NCBI RefSeq assembly: GCF_018069565.1
Contig: NZ_JAGPNL010000010.1
Coordinates: forward strand, 186,001-250,000
Source of the DNA: Streptomyces tagetis
GTDB lineage: Bacteria > Actinomycetota > Actinomycetes > Streptomycetales > Streptomycetaceae
Reading direction: 5' to 3'
Length of the DNA stretch: 64,000 bases
In this document: positions 1-9,152 of the stretch, one piece after another
Position numbering within the stretch: the stretch's first letter is position 1
How the letters are laid out: each line of letters starts with the position of its first letter
Notes under the pieces: generated by a model
Told to the model about the DNA's origin: nothing
The model's input: only the letters and a program-made list of their open reading frames with translations
The model's database searches: none
Position numbers and translations under genes: made by a program

Positions 1-540
1 GCCGGGGACCTGGGCCTCCTCGAAGGGGCTGCGGTGACCGGGGACGAGGTCGGTGCGGTTGCCGTGCGGGGTGATGCCGACGGGACGGGTGTGGGGGACG
101 CCCATGGGGATGCCGTGGAAGTTCACGGCGAGGCGGACGCCGAGGCGTTCCACGATCTGCCCGACGGCCGCGGCGAAGCGCTCCCACTCGACGTCCGGTT
201 CGGGGCCGGAGAGCAGCAGGAAGGGTGCCCCGGTGGTGTCCTGGACCATCCGCACCTCGATGACGGGGTCCTCGTACTCCGTCCAGGTGTCCCGCTTGAA
301 GGTCAGCAGGGGACGGCGGGCGCGGTAGTCGACGAGCCGGTCGTGGTCGAACCGGGCGACGACCTGGTGGGGCAGCGAGTCCAGCACCTGGTCGACGATC
401 TGGTCGCCGGTCTCGCCGGCGTCGATGTAGCCGTCGAAGTGGTAGAGCATGACCAGTCCGGCCGACTCCTGGGCCAGCGCCAGGTCGACGACCGCCAGGC
501 CCTTCGGCTCCCATGCGTACAGCTCCCGCGGATCAAGCAC
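1..540 (-). CDS. PAC2 family protein (C-terminus cut by window edge)
   Basis: The minus-strand frame from GTG at 540 runs open to base 1, giving the first 180 residues. It reads VLDPRELYAWEPKGLAVVDL, followed by a YHFDGYIDAGETGDQIVD stretch and a later NFHGIPMGVPHTRPVGIT stretch. These are typical of actinobacterial PAC2 (proteasome assembly chaperone 2-like) proteins. A GAGGAGGGG ribosome-binding site sits 9 nt before this GTG, so I prefer it over an upstream in-frame GTG at about 573. The role in actinobacteria is not established. Gene order is rpsA upstream on the same strand, separated by a strong terminator, so this gene probably has its own promoter. Confidence 0.85.
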   Translation of the reverse strand, partial: MLDPRELYAWEPKGLAVVDLALAQESAGLVMLYHFDGYIDAGETGDQIVDQVLDSLPHQVVARFDHDRLVDYRARRPLLTFKRDTWTEYEDPVIEVRMVQDTTGAPFLLLSGPEPDVEWERFAAAVGQIVERLGVRLAVNFHGIPMGVPHTRPVGITPHGNRTDLVPGHRSPFEEAQVPG

Positions 541-658
541 GTGACCGCTCCCCTCCTCGTGTTCGTCACTCACAACGCGGGCCCCTGCCCGGACATTCCC
601 CGTGGGCGCCGCCGAACAGGTGCTCCCCTCGCGGGCCCGGGTCCCCTCGGCGGACGCG

Positions 659-696
659 GCGAGGGCCCGCACCCCGATCGGGGTGCGGGCCCTCGC
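659..696 (-). terminator. Perfect 38-bp palindrome, rpsA terminator
   Basis: Two 19-base arms, starting GCGAGGGCCCGCACCCC, form a perfect inverted repeat about 45 bases past the rpsA stop and before the PAC2 gene. There is no T-tract, as is usual in Streptomyces. Confidence 0.85.
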
Positions 697-740
697 TTCA
701 CGAGCTACGGCTCGCCGTGGAGCCTCTGCTCAGCGCGCGC

Positions 741-2234
741 TCAGCTCTGGCCGCCGGCCAGCTTCTCGCGCAGCGCGGCCAGCGCCTCGTCCGACGCCAG
801 GGCGCCGGAGTTGTCGCCGCCCTCGGACGAGTACGAACCGCCACCGGACGCGGCCGGAGCGGCGGCCTCGCCACCCTCGGCAGCGGCCTTCTCGTCCGCC
901 TCGCGGGACTTGATGACCTGCGCCTGGTGCTGCTCGAAGCGCTGCTGCGCCTCGGCGTACTGGGTCTCCCACGCCTCGCGCTGGGTCTCGTACCCCTCGA
1001 GCCAGTCGTTGGTCTCGGGGTCGAAGCCCTCGGGGTAGATGTAGTTGCCCTGGTCGTCGTAGGACGCGGCCATGCCGTACAGGGTCGGGTCGAACTCGAC
1101 CGCGGACGGGTCGGCACCGAACGCCTCGTTGGCCTGCTTCAGCGAGAGGCTGATGCGGCGGCGCTCGAGGTCGATGTCGATGACCTTGACGAAGATCTCG
1201 TCGTTGACCTGGACGACCTGCTCCGGGATCTCCACGTGGCGCTCGGCCAGCTCGGAGATGTGGACCAGGCCCTCGATGCCCTCGTCGACGCGGACGAACG
1301 CACCGAACGGAACCAGCTTCGTGACCTTGCCGGGGACGACCTGGCCGATCTGGTGGGTCCGGGCGAACTGCTGCCACGGGTCTTCCTGGGTCGCCTTCAG
1401 CGACAGGGAGACGCGCTCGCGGTCCATGTCGACGTCGAGGACCTCGACCGTGACCTCCTGGCCGACCTCGACGACTTCGGAGGGGTGGTCGATGTGCTTC
1501 CAGGACAGCTCGGAGACGTGGACCAGACCGTCGACGCCACCCAGGTCCACGAAGGCACCGAAGTTGACGATCGAGGAGACGACGCCGGACCGCACCTGAC
1601 CCTTCTGGAGGGTGGTGAGGAAGGTCTGGCGGACCTCGGACTGGGTCTGCTCCAGCCAGGCACGGCGGGACAGGACCACGTTGTTGCGGTTCTTGTCCAG
1701 CTCGATGATCTTCGCCTCGAGCTCCTTGCCCACGTAGGGCTGGAGGTCGCGGACGCGGCGCATCTCGACCAGGGAGGCCGGGAGGAAGCCGCGGAGGCCG
1801 ATGTCGAGGATGAGACCACCCTTGACGACCTCGATGACGGTACCGGTGACGATGCCGTCCTCTTCCTTGATCTTCTCGATGGTGCCCCAGGCACGCTCGT
1901 ACTGGGCGCGCTTCTTCGAGAGGATCAGGCGGCCTTCCTTGTCCTCCTTCTGAAGGACCAGGGCCTCGATCTCGTCGCCGACGGCAACGACCTCATTGGG
2001 GTCGACGTCGTGCTTGATCGAGAGCTCGCGGCTCGGGATGACACCTTCGGTCTTGTAACCGATGTCGAGCAGGACCTCGTCCCGGTCGACCTTCACGATG
2101 ACGCCGTCGACGATGTCGCCGTCGTTGAAGTACTTGATCGTCTCGTCGATCGCGGCGAGGAAGGCTTCCTCGTTACCGATGTCGTTGACCGCTACCTGCG
2201 GGGTGGTGGCGGTGGTCTCGGTGCTGCTCGTCAT
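741..2234 (-). CDS. rpsA: 30S ribosomal protein S1
   Basis: 497 residues from ATG 2234 (MTSSTETTATTPQVAVNDIG). S1 binds mRNA on the 30S subunit and aids initiation. Four S1 (OB-fold) repeats are visible at about residues 38-108, 115-195, 210-282 and 295-370. The third and fourth carry the classic FGAFVDLGGVDGLVHVSELS and FGAFVRVDEGIEGLVHISEL signatures. The C-terminal ~110 residues are a low-complexity Ala/Gly/Glu tail instead of the further S1 repeats of E. coli, as is normal for actinobacteria. Longer upstream reading is open but lies in the leader. The only Shine-Dalgarno-like GGAG lies about 13 nt upstream and inside a hairpin. Confidence 0.97.
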   Translation of the reverse strand: MTSSTETTATTPQVAVNDIGNEEAFLAAIDETIKYFNDGDIVDGVIVKVDRDEVLLDIGYKTEGVIPSRELSIKHDVDPNEVVAVGDEIEALVLQKEDKEGRLILSKKRAQYERAWGTIEKIKEEDGIVTGTVIEVVKGGLILDIGLRGFLPASLVEMRRVRDLQPYVGKELEAKIIELDKNRNNVVLSRRAWLEQTQSEVRQTFLTTLQKGQVRSGVVSSIVNFGAFVDLGGVDGLVHVSELSWKHIDHPSEVVEVGQEVTVEVLDVDMDRERVSLSLKATQEDPWQQFARTHQIGQVVPGKVTKLVPFGAFVRVDEGIEGLVHISELAERHVEIPEQVVQVNDEIFVKVIDIDLERRRISLSLKQANEAFGADPSAVEFDPTLYGMAASYDDQGNYIYPEGFDPETNDWLEGYETQREAWETQYAEAQQRFEQHQAQVIKSREADEKAAAEGGEAAAPAASGGGSYSSEGGDNSGALASDEALAALREKLAGGQS

Positions 2235-2239
2235 GTGGG

Positions 2240-2296
2240 AAAGGGCTCCGGTACGGACATTGAAGTCGTAGGCACTGCTTGCGCCGGGAGCCCTTT
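2240..2296 (-). promoter_or_regulatory. Hairpin in the rpsA 5' leader
   Basis: A 10-bp perfect inverted repeat, AAAGGGCTCC at 2240-2249 and GGAGCCCTTT at 2287-2296, extends by two pairs past a one-base bulge and encloses about 37 nt. On the rpsA transcript it sits 5 nt upstream of the start codon. It contains the only SD-like GGAG, so it could control S1 translation. This is inference from the sequence alone. Confidence 0.5.
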
Positions 2297-2428
2297 TCGC
2301 TCTGAAGAAGCCGGACAGCCAAGGAAGCGCCCCGAAAATCAGTGGCGCCTCAAGAACCGAGGGGACATACAACAGATGCGAGCGCGACCTGCTACGTCTG
2401 AGGTGCGCAGGCCCGCAGCGCAACTTGT

Positions 2429-2457
2429 AGCATACGTGGGCAGCCGGGCAGGGTCAA
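2429..2457 (-). promoter_or_regulatory. rpsA promoter, TTGACC-17-TATGCT
   Basis: On the minus strand a -35 TTGACC (2452-2457), a 17-nt spacer and a -10 TATGCT (2429-2434) closely match the principal sigma factor consensus. Transcription would start near 2422, giving a leader of about 188 nt ahead of rpsA. Confidence 0.75.
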
Positions 2458-2654
2458 TGCGCGAAGCCGCACACCCGGGACAGATCCTCGCATACCCGGC
2501 GGACGAGTCGTCTCCGGAAGCCACAGGGACGCTTCCGCGCCCCGTGCGCGACGTCCGGACCCGGCGTGTCGCACGAGCCGAAAGACCTTCGGAAGAGCCG
2601 AAGACTAGTACGAGGGAGCCCGCCATCCAAGAGCCCGAAGGACCCCGGACCGAG

Positions 2655-3449
2655 GTGCCCGAGCCCGAGGCCACCCGCCGCGCCGCGGGGGTCACGGAGA
2701 GTTCCCGCGCCAACCGCGGCTGGTGGGACAGGAACGCGGACGAGTACCAGACCGAGCACGGCACCTTCCTCGGCGACGCGCGTTTCGTGTGGTGCCCCGA
2801 GGGGCTGGACGAGGTCGAGGCGGAGCTGCTCGGCCCGTCGGAGGAGCTGACGGGCAAGGACGTCCTGGAGATCGGCGCCGGCGCCGCCCAGTGCGCGCGC
2901 TGGCTGGCCGCCCAGGGCGCCCGCCCGGTCGCCCTGGACCTCTCCCACCGCCAGCTCCAGCACGCGCTGCGGATCGGCGGCTCCTTCCCGCTGGTCTGCG
3001 CCGACGCCTCCGTCCTGCCCTTCGCGGACGGCTCCTTCGACCTGGCGTGCTCGGCCTACGGGGCGCTGCCCTTCGTCGCCGATCCGCGGCTGGTGCTGCG
3101 GGAGGTGCGCCGGGTGCTGCGGCCCGGCGGGCGGTTCGTCTTCTCGGTGACGCATCCGCTGCGCTGGGCCTTCCCGGACGAGCCGGGCCCCGAGGGGCTG
3201 TCGGTCTCCGGCTCCTACTTCGACCGCACGCCCTACGTCGAGCAGGACGAGGAGGGCCGCGCGGTCTACGTGGAGCACCACAGGACGATCGGCGACCGGG
3301 TCCGGGACGTCGCCACGTCCGGGTTCCGGCTGGTGGACCTGGTGGAGCCGGAGTGGCCGGAGTGGAACACCTCCGAGTGGGGCGGCTGGTCCCCGCTGCG
3401 CGGGCACCTCATCCCCGGGACGGCGATCTTCGTCTGCGAGCGCGACTGA
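2655..3449 (+). CDS. Class I SAM-dependent methyltransferase
   Basis: 264 residues from GTG 2655. The Rossmann-fold SAM site is clear: motif I VLEIGAGAAQCARWLAAQG at about residues 74-92, VALDLSHRQL as motif II, and DLACSAYGALPFV plus VLRPGGRFVFSVTHPLRW as later motifs. It belongs to the UbiE/Methyltransf_11 group, with substrate unknown. The start is uncertain. An in-frame ATG at 2457 overlaps the divergent rpsA -35 box and seems too far upstream, and no strong ribosome-binding site marks 2655. The gene is divergent from rpsA with a ~420-bp shared upstream region that holds the rpsA leader and promoter. No good promoter for this gene was recognised there. Confidence 0.85.
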   Translation: MPEPEATRRAAGVTESSRANRGWWDRNADEYQTEHGTFLGDARFVWCPEGLDEVEAELLGPSEELTGKDVLEIGAGAAQCARWLAAQGARPVALDLSHRQLQHALRIGGSFPLVCADASVLPFADGSFDLACSAYGALPFVADPRLVLREVRRVLRPGGRFVFSVTHPLRWAFPDEPGPEGLSVSGSYFDRTPYVEQDEEGRAVYVEHHRTIGDRVRDVATSGFRLVDLVEPEWPEWNTSEWGGWSPLRGHLIPGTAIFVCERD

Positions 3450-3473
3450 GCCACCCCGCGCGCCCCGGCGTCC

Positions 3474-3557
3474 GCCACGCGCGCGTTCCCCGGCACGCCC
3501 GGCCGCCGGCCACGCGCGCGTCGCGCACCCCCGCCTCGCCGCGCGCCACGCGCGCGT
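3474..3557. repeat. Three copies of GCCACGCGCGCGT at 35-36 bp spacing
   Basis: Identical 13-mers lie at 3474-3486, 3509-3521 and 3545-3557 between the methyltransferase and hrpB. The sequence between copies is unrelated. The spacing is about 3.4 helical turns. Confidence 0.8.
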
Positions 3558-3620
3558 AGGGAACGGCCCCCGGCACCCTGGCCGTACGGGGCACCCCGGG
3601 CGGCGTACGACACTGGGGGC

Positions 3621-6125
3621 GTGATCCGTGACGACGCCCTGGACGCCCTGCCCGTACGCGCCGCCCTTCCGGCGTTGCGCGACGCCCTCGCGGACCACGG
3701 CACGGCCGTGCTGGTCGCGCCGCCCGGCACCGGGAAGACCACGCTGGTGCCGCCGGCCCTGGCGGGCCTGTTCGGCGACGGGCCGCCGCGGCGGGTGATC
3801 GTGGCCGAGCCCCGGCGGATCGCGGCGCGCGCGGCGGCCCGGCGCATCGCATGGCTGCTGGGCGAACGGCCGGGCGGGCGTGTCGGCTACACCGTGCGCG
3901 GCGAACGGGCCGTGGGGCGGGACACGCGCGTGGAGGTCGTCACGACCGGCGTGCTGCTCCAGCGGCTCCAGCGCGACCAGGAGTTGACCGGTGTCGACGC
4001 GGTGGTGCTCGACGAGTGCCACGAACGGCATCTGGACGCGGACACGACGGCCGCCTTCCTGTGGGACGTGCGGCAGACGCTGCGGCCGGATTTGCGGCTG
4101 GTGGCCGCCTCCGCGACGACGGACGCGCAGGGCTGGTCCCGGCTGCTGGGCGACGCGCCGGTGGTCGAGGCTCCGGGCGTGTCGTACCCGGTCGAGGTGG
4201 TGTGGGCGCCGCCGGCCCGCCCCTTCCGGCCGCCGCACGGCACGCGCGTGGACCCGGCGCTCCCCGCCCACGTGGCGACGGTGATCCGCGTGGCCCTGTC
4301 CGAACGCGACGGTGACGTGCTCTGTTTCCTGCCCGGCGTCGGGGAGATCGCCCGGGTGGCGGGGGCCCTCGGGGACCTCGGCGGCGTGGACGTGCTCCAG
4401 GTGCACGGGCGGGCGCCCGCCGCGGTGCAGGACGCGGTGCTGAGCCCGGCCGCGCGGCGCCGGGTGGTGCTGGCGACCTCGGTGGCGGAGTCGTCCCTGA
4501 CGGTGCCGGGCGTACGGGTGGTGGTGGACGCGGGGCTGGCGCGGGAGCCGCGGGTGGACCACGCGCGGGGGCTGAGCGCGCTGACCACGGTGCGCGTCTC
4601 GCGGGCGTCGGCGCGGCAGCGGGCCGGGCGCGCGGGGCGGGAGGCGCCGGGCGTGGTGTACCGGTGCTGGACGGAGGCGGAGGACGCGCGGCTGACGCGG
4701 TTCCCGGCGCCGGAGATCAAGGTGGCCGATCTGACGGCGTTCGCGCTCCAGGCGGCCTGCTGGGGTGATCCGGACGCCTCCGGTCTGGCGCTGCTGGACG
4801 CGCCGCCGGCCGGGGCGATGGCCGCGGCGCGGTCGGTGCTGGCGGCCGTGGGCGCGGTGGACCCCGCCGGGCGGGCCACCGCGCGGGGTGTCCGGCTGGC
4901 GCGGCTGGGGCTGCATCCCCGGCTGGGGCGGGCGCTGCTCGACGCCGGGGGCGCGGAGGCGGTGGCCGAGGTGGTGGCGCTGCTCGGCGAGGAGCCGCCG
5001 CGCGAGTACGGGGACGATCTGGCGTCCGCCGTACGGGCGGCCCGGCGGGGCGGGGACGCCTACGGGGCCCGGTGGCGGACCGAGGTGCGCCGGCTGCGGT
5101 CGGCGGCGGGCGGGGCGGGCGGACCGGCGCCGGGCGTGGTGGTGCCGTCGGCCGGGGACGCGCTCGCGGGGCTCGTGGCGGCGCTGGCGTACCCCGAGCG
5201 GGTGGCGAGGAAGGACGGCGGCTCGCACCTGATGGCGTCCGGGACGCGGGCGGAGCTGCCGGAGGGGTCGGGGCTGCGGGACGCGCCGTGGATCGCCGTG
5301 GCGGTGGCCGACCGGCCGGTGGGCCGGGGGCACGCGCGCGTGCGGCTCGCCGCCGCGGTCGACGAGGAGACGGCCCGGCTCGCCGCGGGGGCGCTGCTGA
5401 CGGAGCGGGACGAGGTGCGCTGGGCGGACGGCGACGTGGTCGCCCGGCGGGTCGAGGCGCTGGGCGCGGTCGAGCTGGCCGCGCGGCCCCTGCGCGACGC
5501 GGACCCCGCGCTCGTGCGGCAGGCGCTGCTGGAGGGGTTGCGGCGGGAGGGGTTCGGGCTGCTGCGCTGGTCGGCCGAGGCGCGGGTGCTGCGGCAGCGG
5601 CTGGCGTTCCTGCGGCTGCACCGGGGCGAGCCGTGGCCGGACGTCGGCGAGGAGGCGCTGCACGCGCGGGTGGATCAGTGGCTGGAGCCGGAGCTGAGCC
5701 GGGCGCGGCGGCGGGCGGACCTGGCGCGGATCGACGCCGGGCAGGCGCTGGCGCGGCTGCTGCCGTGGGCGTCGGGCGAGGCGGGGCGGCTCGACGCGCT
5801 CGCACCGGAGCGGATCACCGTGCCCAGCGGCTCCCGGGTCCGGGTCGACTACGGCGATCCGGAGCGGCCGGTGCTCGCGGTGAAGCTCCAGGAGATGTTC
5901 GGGCTCCAGCGCTCGCCGGAGGTGGCGGGCGTCCCGCTCCTGGTGCACCTGCTCTCCCCGGCCGGTCGTCCGGCCGCGGTCACCGCGGACCTGGCGTCCT
6001 TCTGGCGGGAGGGCTACCGCGGTGTGCGCGCGGAGCTGCGCGGCCGGTATCCGAAGCACCCCTGGCCCGAGGACCCGGCGTCGGCGGAGCCGACCCGGCA
6101 CACCAAGGCGCGGCTGGGGCGGTGA
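3621..6125 (+). CDS. hrpB: ATP-dependent helicase HrpB
   Basis: 834 residues from GTG 3621. This is a DEAH/RHA-family helicase: Walker A APPGTGKTT near residue 33, DECH box in VVLDECHERHLD near 130, motif III ASATT near 165, and motif VI RQRAGRAGREAPG near 331. The C-terminal half fits the HrpB-specific region (QEMFGLQRSPEVAGVPLLVHLL, then the Trp- and Arg-rich end). Length matches HrpB (about 800-850). The biological role in bacteria is poorly defined; binding to RNA is inferred from the family. The start has no Shine-Dalgarno. A possible -10 GACACT lies 6 nt upstream, suggesting a leaderless message. It is convergent with the transglycosylase gene, leaving a 60-bp gap. Confidence 0.95.
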   Translation: MIRDDALDALPVRAALPALRDALADHGTAVLVAPPGTGKTTLVPPALAGLFGDGPPRRVIVAEPRRIAARAAARRIAWLLGERPGGRVGYTVRGERAVGRDTRVEVVTTGVLLQRLQRDQELTGVDAVVLDECHERHLDADTTAAFLWDVRQTLRPDLRLVAASATTDAQGWSRLLGDAPVVEAPGVSYPVEVVWAPPARPFRPPHGTRVDPALPAHVATVIRVALSERDGDVLCFLPGVGEIARVAGALGDLGGVDVLQVHGRAPAAVQDAVLSPAARRRVVLATSVAESSLTVPGVRVVVDAGLAREPRVDHARGLSALTTVRVSRASARQRAGRAGREAPGVVYRCWTEAEDARLTRFPAPEIKVADLTAFALQAACWGDPDASGLALLDAPPAGAMAAARSVLAAVGAVDPAGRATARGVRLARLGLHPRLGRALLDAGGAEAVAEVVALLGEEPPREYGDDLASAVRAARRGGDAYGARWRTEVRRLRSAAGGAGGPAPGVVVPSAGDALAGLVAALAYPERVARKDGGSHLMASGTRAELPEGSGLRDAPWIAVAVADRPVGRGHARVRLAAAVDEETARLAAGALLTERDEVRWADGDVVARRVEALGAVELAARPLRDADPALVRQALLEGLRREGFGLLRWSAEARVLRQRLAFLRLHRGEPWPDVGEEALHARVDQWLEPELSRARRRADLARIDAGQALARLLPWASGEAGRLDALAPERITVPSGSRVRVDYGDPERPVLAVKLQEMFGLQRSPEVAGVPLLVHLLSPAGRPAAVTADLASFWREGYRGVRAELRGRYPKHPWPEDPASAEPTRHTKARLGR

Positions 6126-6185
6126 CCCGCCCGGGACACCGTCAGGGGCGCCCCGGTGCGGGCGACACGCCCGGCGCGAGGCCGG

Positions 6186-7973
6186 TCAGGGCGCGTCGGT
6201 GCCGGTGGACGGGCCGGGGGACGGTTCCGCCTCGGGCTCGGCGACCTCCAGGAGGACGTCGAGCGTGGCGCCGCCCGCGGTGGTGAGGCGGAGCACGAAG
6301 GTGCCGGTGGTGTCGTCGGCGTACAGCTCGGGCAGGGTCAGCAGGCCGTCGGCGTCGGTGCGCAGCCCGGTGAGGGTGCGGACGGGGTTGCCGTCGGCGT
6401 CCTTGAAGTGGGGGCCCTTGTCGTTCTCGGCCGGGTCCTCCTCGGAGGTGACGAGCGTGGCGGTGACGGCGACCTTGCCGGCGGCTTCGCCCTCGCGGGT
6501 GGCCTTGACCCGGACCCGGTCCTCGAACCGCTCGCCGGGCACGCAGGTGAGCGGCGTGTCGGCGGTGCGGACGAGGGTGTCGGCGGTGCGTTCGGTGACG
6601 GTGGCCCGGTAGGAGAGGCCGGGTATCAGGCGGCCGACGACGGTGGCGCGGACGGTGAAGGCGCCGGTCTTCTCGCCCGCCCGCAGTTCGGGGGCGTGGG
6701 CGACGCCGGAGGCGTCGGTGCGGACCGTGGCGACGGCCTCCCCGTCGGCGAAGACGGCGTCGGTGTCGCCGGTGACGGTGAAGCGGACCCGGACGCCGGC
6801 GACGGCCTCGCCGTCCTCTGTCACGGCCCGGGTGCCGATGCGCTGGGCGAAGGCGTCGCCCGCGGTGGCGGTGAGCCGTGGCGTGCCGGCGTTCTCCAGG
6901 TGGTGCACCGTGTCGGTGGGCGTGGGTGTGGGCGTGGGCGTCCCGGTCGGCGGGTCGCTCGGTTCGGGCTTCGGGGAGCCGGTGCCGGGCGGGGTGGGCT
7001 CGGTGGGCCGGGGCGGCGTGCCGGGGGCGGGGGCCGACGGGCTCGGGGTGGTGCCGGGGGTGGCGCCCGGCGCCCGGGGGCCGGTGGAGCCGCCGGTGCC
7101 GGTGCCGGGGGTGGTCGGTCCGGGCCGGGTCGTGCCGCGGCCGGAGTCGCTGCGGGCGCCGGGCAGCGGGCCGGTGCCGTCCGGGATCTCGTGGGTGTTC
7201 TTGCGGTAGTACTCCAGCCAGGACAGGACCGTGCGGTAGTAGTCCTCGGAGCCGTTGTAGCTGAGTACGGCGCGGCGGAGGTCGGCTTGCCGGGAGAGGT
7301 CCCAGCCGTTGCGGCACAGGTAGTGGCCGGCGGCGAGGGTGGCGTCGTAGATGTTGTTCGGGTCCTCGACGCCGTCGCCGTTGCCGTCGCGGCCCGCCCA
7401 GGCCCAGGTCGACGGAATGAACTGCATGGGGCCGACCGCGTTGTCGTACCGGCTGTTGCCGTCGTACCGGCCGCCGTCGGTGTCCTTGATGAGCGCGAAG
7501 CCGTTGCCGTCGAGCTGGGGGCCGATGATCCGGGTGAGGGTGGTCCCGTCGGCGCCGAGGCGCCCGCCGCCGGCGTGGCCGGATTCCACCTTGCCGATGG
7601 CGGCGAGGAGTTGCCACGGGAGGTTGCAGCCGGGCTTGTCCCGGCGCAGCGCCGCCTCGGCCTTCTTGTAGGCGTCGAGGACGGTCGCGGGTATCCCCGC
7701 CTCGGCCGGCCCCCGGGATTCGGGGGTGCCGGTGGCCGGTGCGGGTTTCGGGCTGTTGAGCGGCGGCAGTTCGGTGTAGTAGGGCGAGTTGCCGGTGGCG
7801 CTGTCGTCGCCGTCCGGGCCGCCTGGGGCGGCGGTGTCGGAGGTGGTACCCGTGCCGGGTCCGCCGGCGGCCACGTCGGGGGCCTGGGACGCGGACAGCG
7901 CCGCGACCGCGACCGCCGCCACGGTGGTGGTGACCGCGCCCTTGCGGAGTCGCCTGCCGAATTGCGCCGCCAT
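6186..7973 (-). CDS. Secreted lytic murein transglycosylase with C-terminal Ig-like domains
   Basis: 595 residues from ATG 7973, with GGAGGGG 8 nt upstream. An N-terminal signal peptide (RRLRKGAVTTTVAAVAVAAL) precedes a transglycosylase domain at about residues 95-250. The likely catalytic glutamate is E130 in IGKVESGHAG, followed by AVGPMQFIPSTWAWAGRDGNG, in the style of MltB-type SLT enzymes. A Pro/Thr/Gly-rich linker (about 255-350) leads to two ~110-residue invasin/Big-like beta domains. It should cleave peptidoglycan outside the membrane; the beta domains may bind or space the wall. The message has a possible -10 TAGGGT near 8145, implying a ~160-nt leader in the 245-bp divergent gap. 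I could not assign a riboswitch to it. Confidence 0.93.
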   Translation of the reverse strand: MAAQFGRRLRKGAVTTTVAAVAVAALSASQAPDVAAGGPGTGTTSDTAAPGGPDGDDSATGNSPYYTELPPLNSPKPAPATGTPESRGPAEAGIPATVLDAYKKAEAALRRDKPGCNLPWQLLAAIGKVESGHAGGGRLGADGTTLTRIIGPQLDGNGFALIKDTDGGRYDGNSRYDNAVGPMQFIPSTWAWAGRDGNGDGVEDPNNIYDATLAAGHYLCRNGWDLSRQADLRRAVLSYNGSEDYYRTVLSWLEYYRKNTHEIPDGTGPLPGARSDSGRGTTRPGPTTPGTGTGGSTGPRAPGATPGTTPSPSAPAPGTPPRPTEPTPPGTGSPKPEPSDPPTGTPTPTPTPTDTVHHLENAGTPRLTATAGDAFAQRIGTRAVTEDGEAVAGVRVRFTVTGDTDAVFADGEAVATVRTDASGVAHAPELRAGEKTGAFTVRATVVGRLIPGLSYRATVTERTADTLVRTADTPLTCVPGERFEDRVRVKATREGEAAGKVAVTATLVTSEEDPAENDKGPHFKDADGNPVRTLTGLRTDADGLLTLPELYADDTTGTFVLRLTTAGGATLDVLLEVAEPEAEPSPGPSTGTDAP

Positions 7974-8218
7974 AGAGTGAACCCCTCCCGTGGACGCCCT
8001 CGCGCCCTCGTCCGTCCGTCCCGGCCGCGGTGGTCGCCGAGCCTCTCCGCCCTGGGGGTGACGCTCGGTCCGCGCCGGGGGTTGCACCACGCCGTCCGCG
8101 CCGTGGTGTTCGTCTGTTCGACCAGTACGGTGCCCGCAGGCGACCCTACGGCAACTTCCTTTGCGCGGGCACCCGTTCATGTCCGATTTTCACCACTTGC
8201 CCCTATGAGGAGCCCGCG

Positions 8219-9079
8219 TTGCCGTTCACGCTCAGTCATGCCGCCGCCGTGCTGCCCGGAGTGCGGGCCGACGGGACGGGACGGGGACGACTGGTTCCGG
8301 CCGTTCTCGTGGCGGGCTCCTTCGCTCCGGACCTGACCTATTACGCGGCCAGTTTCGTCTCCGGGGCGATGGGGTTCGGGGACGTGACGCACTCCCTGCC
8401 GGGGGTCCTCACCGTCGACGTCCTCCTCGCCTGGGCCCTGGTGGGGCTCTGGCTGCTGCTGCGGGAACCGCTGGTGGCCCTGGTCCCCGGGTCCTGCCGG
8501 GGCCGCGTGGCGGCGCTGGTCCGGTGCGGGGCGCCGCGTGCGCGCCCTCGGGCGTCGCTGGTGGCGTGGTGGTACGGCTCGGCGGTGCTGGGCGCGCTGA
8601 CGCACGTGGTGTGGGACGCCTTCACCCACCCCGGCCGGTGGGGGACGCGGGTGGTCCCGGCACTCGCCCGGGACGTCGCGGGCTCACCGCTGTACTGGTG
8701 GGTGCAGTACGGCAGTTCCGCCGTGGCCGCGGTGGCGATCGGCGCCTTCCTGGTGCGGGCGCTGCGCCGCGTGCCGGCGGGCCGGGCGGCGGGCGTTCCG
8801 GACCTGTCCGTACGGGACCGGGTCTGGGCCGGGGTGCTGCTCGGCGGCTGCGCGGTGGCGGGCGCGGTACGGCGGGCGGACCGGTGGTGGGAGGTCTGGG
8901 GCGCGGTCGCGGCCCCGTGGGAGCTGGTCCCGTCCCTCTGCTTCGGCGCGGGCGCGGGGCTGGCCCCGGCGCTGCTGCTGTACGCGGTGGCGGTACGGGC
9001 GAGGCGTCCGGTGGGGGGCGGCGAGGACGTGGACGGAGAGGCGGAGGCGGCGGGGGCGAGGGGGACGGCGGTGCGGTGA
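8219..9079 (+). CDS. DUF4184 family membrane protein
   Basis: 286 residues from TTG 8219, which yields the family-typical beginning MPFTLSHAAAVLPG and has GAGGAG about 7 nt upstream. No ATG or GTG would keep this N-terminus. The family has several membrane helices; candidates here are around residues 70-90, 125-140, 165-185 and 235-255. Conserved polar patches are LVAGSFAPDLTYYA and LTHVVWDAFTHPGRW, whose His and Asp residues could bind metal. Function is unknown. The C-terminal 30 residues are a charged Gly/Glu/Ala tail. Confidence 0.85.
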   Translation: MPFTLSHAAAVLPGVRADGTGRGRLVPAVLVAGSFAPDLTYYAASFVSGAMGFGDVTHSLPGVLTVDVLLAWALVGLWLLLREPLVALVPGSCRGRVAALVRCGAPRARPRASLVAWWYGSAVLGALTHVVWDAFTHPGRWGTRVVPALARDVAGSPLYWWVQYGSSAVAAVAIGAFLVRALRRVPAGRAAGVPDLSVRDRVWAGVLLGGCAVAGAVRRADRWWEVWGAVAAPWELVPSLCFGAGAGLAPALLLYAVAVRARRPVGGGEDVDGEAEAAGARGTAVR

Positions 9080-9152
9080 GGGGCGCGTCGGCCCCGCCCT
9101 CGTCCGTACGCCTCGCCCCCGGCGCCGACGGCCCACGTGATCGGCCTCGGGT

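Noticed and set aside
2454..6101. Very long antisense frame across hrpB (over 1200 codons)
   Set aside because: Composition artefact of GC-rich DNA. The plus-strand hrpB has complete helicase motifs and proper codon bias; the antisense product is repetitive Arg/Pro/Gly.
7974..8220. c-di-AMP (ydaO-type) riboswitch before the lytic transglycosylase
   Set aside because: Such switches control wall-lytic genes in Streptomyces, and the leader is long enough, but I could not find the conserved core elements.
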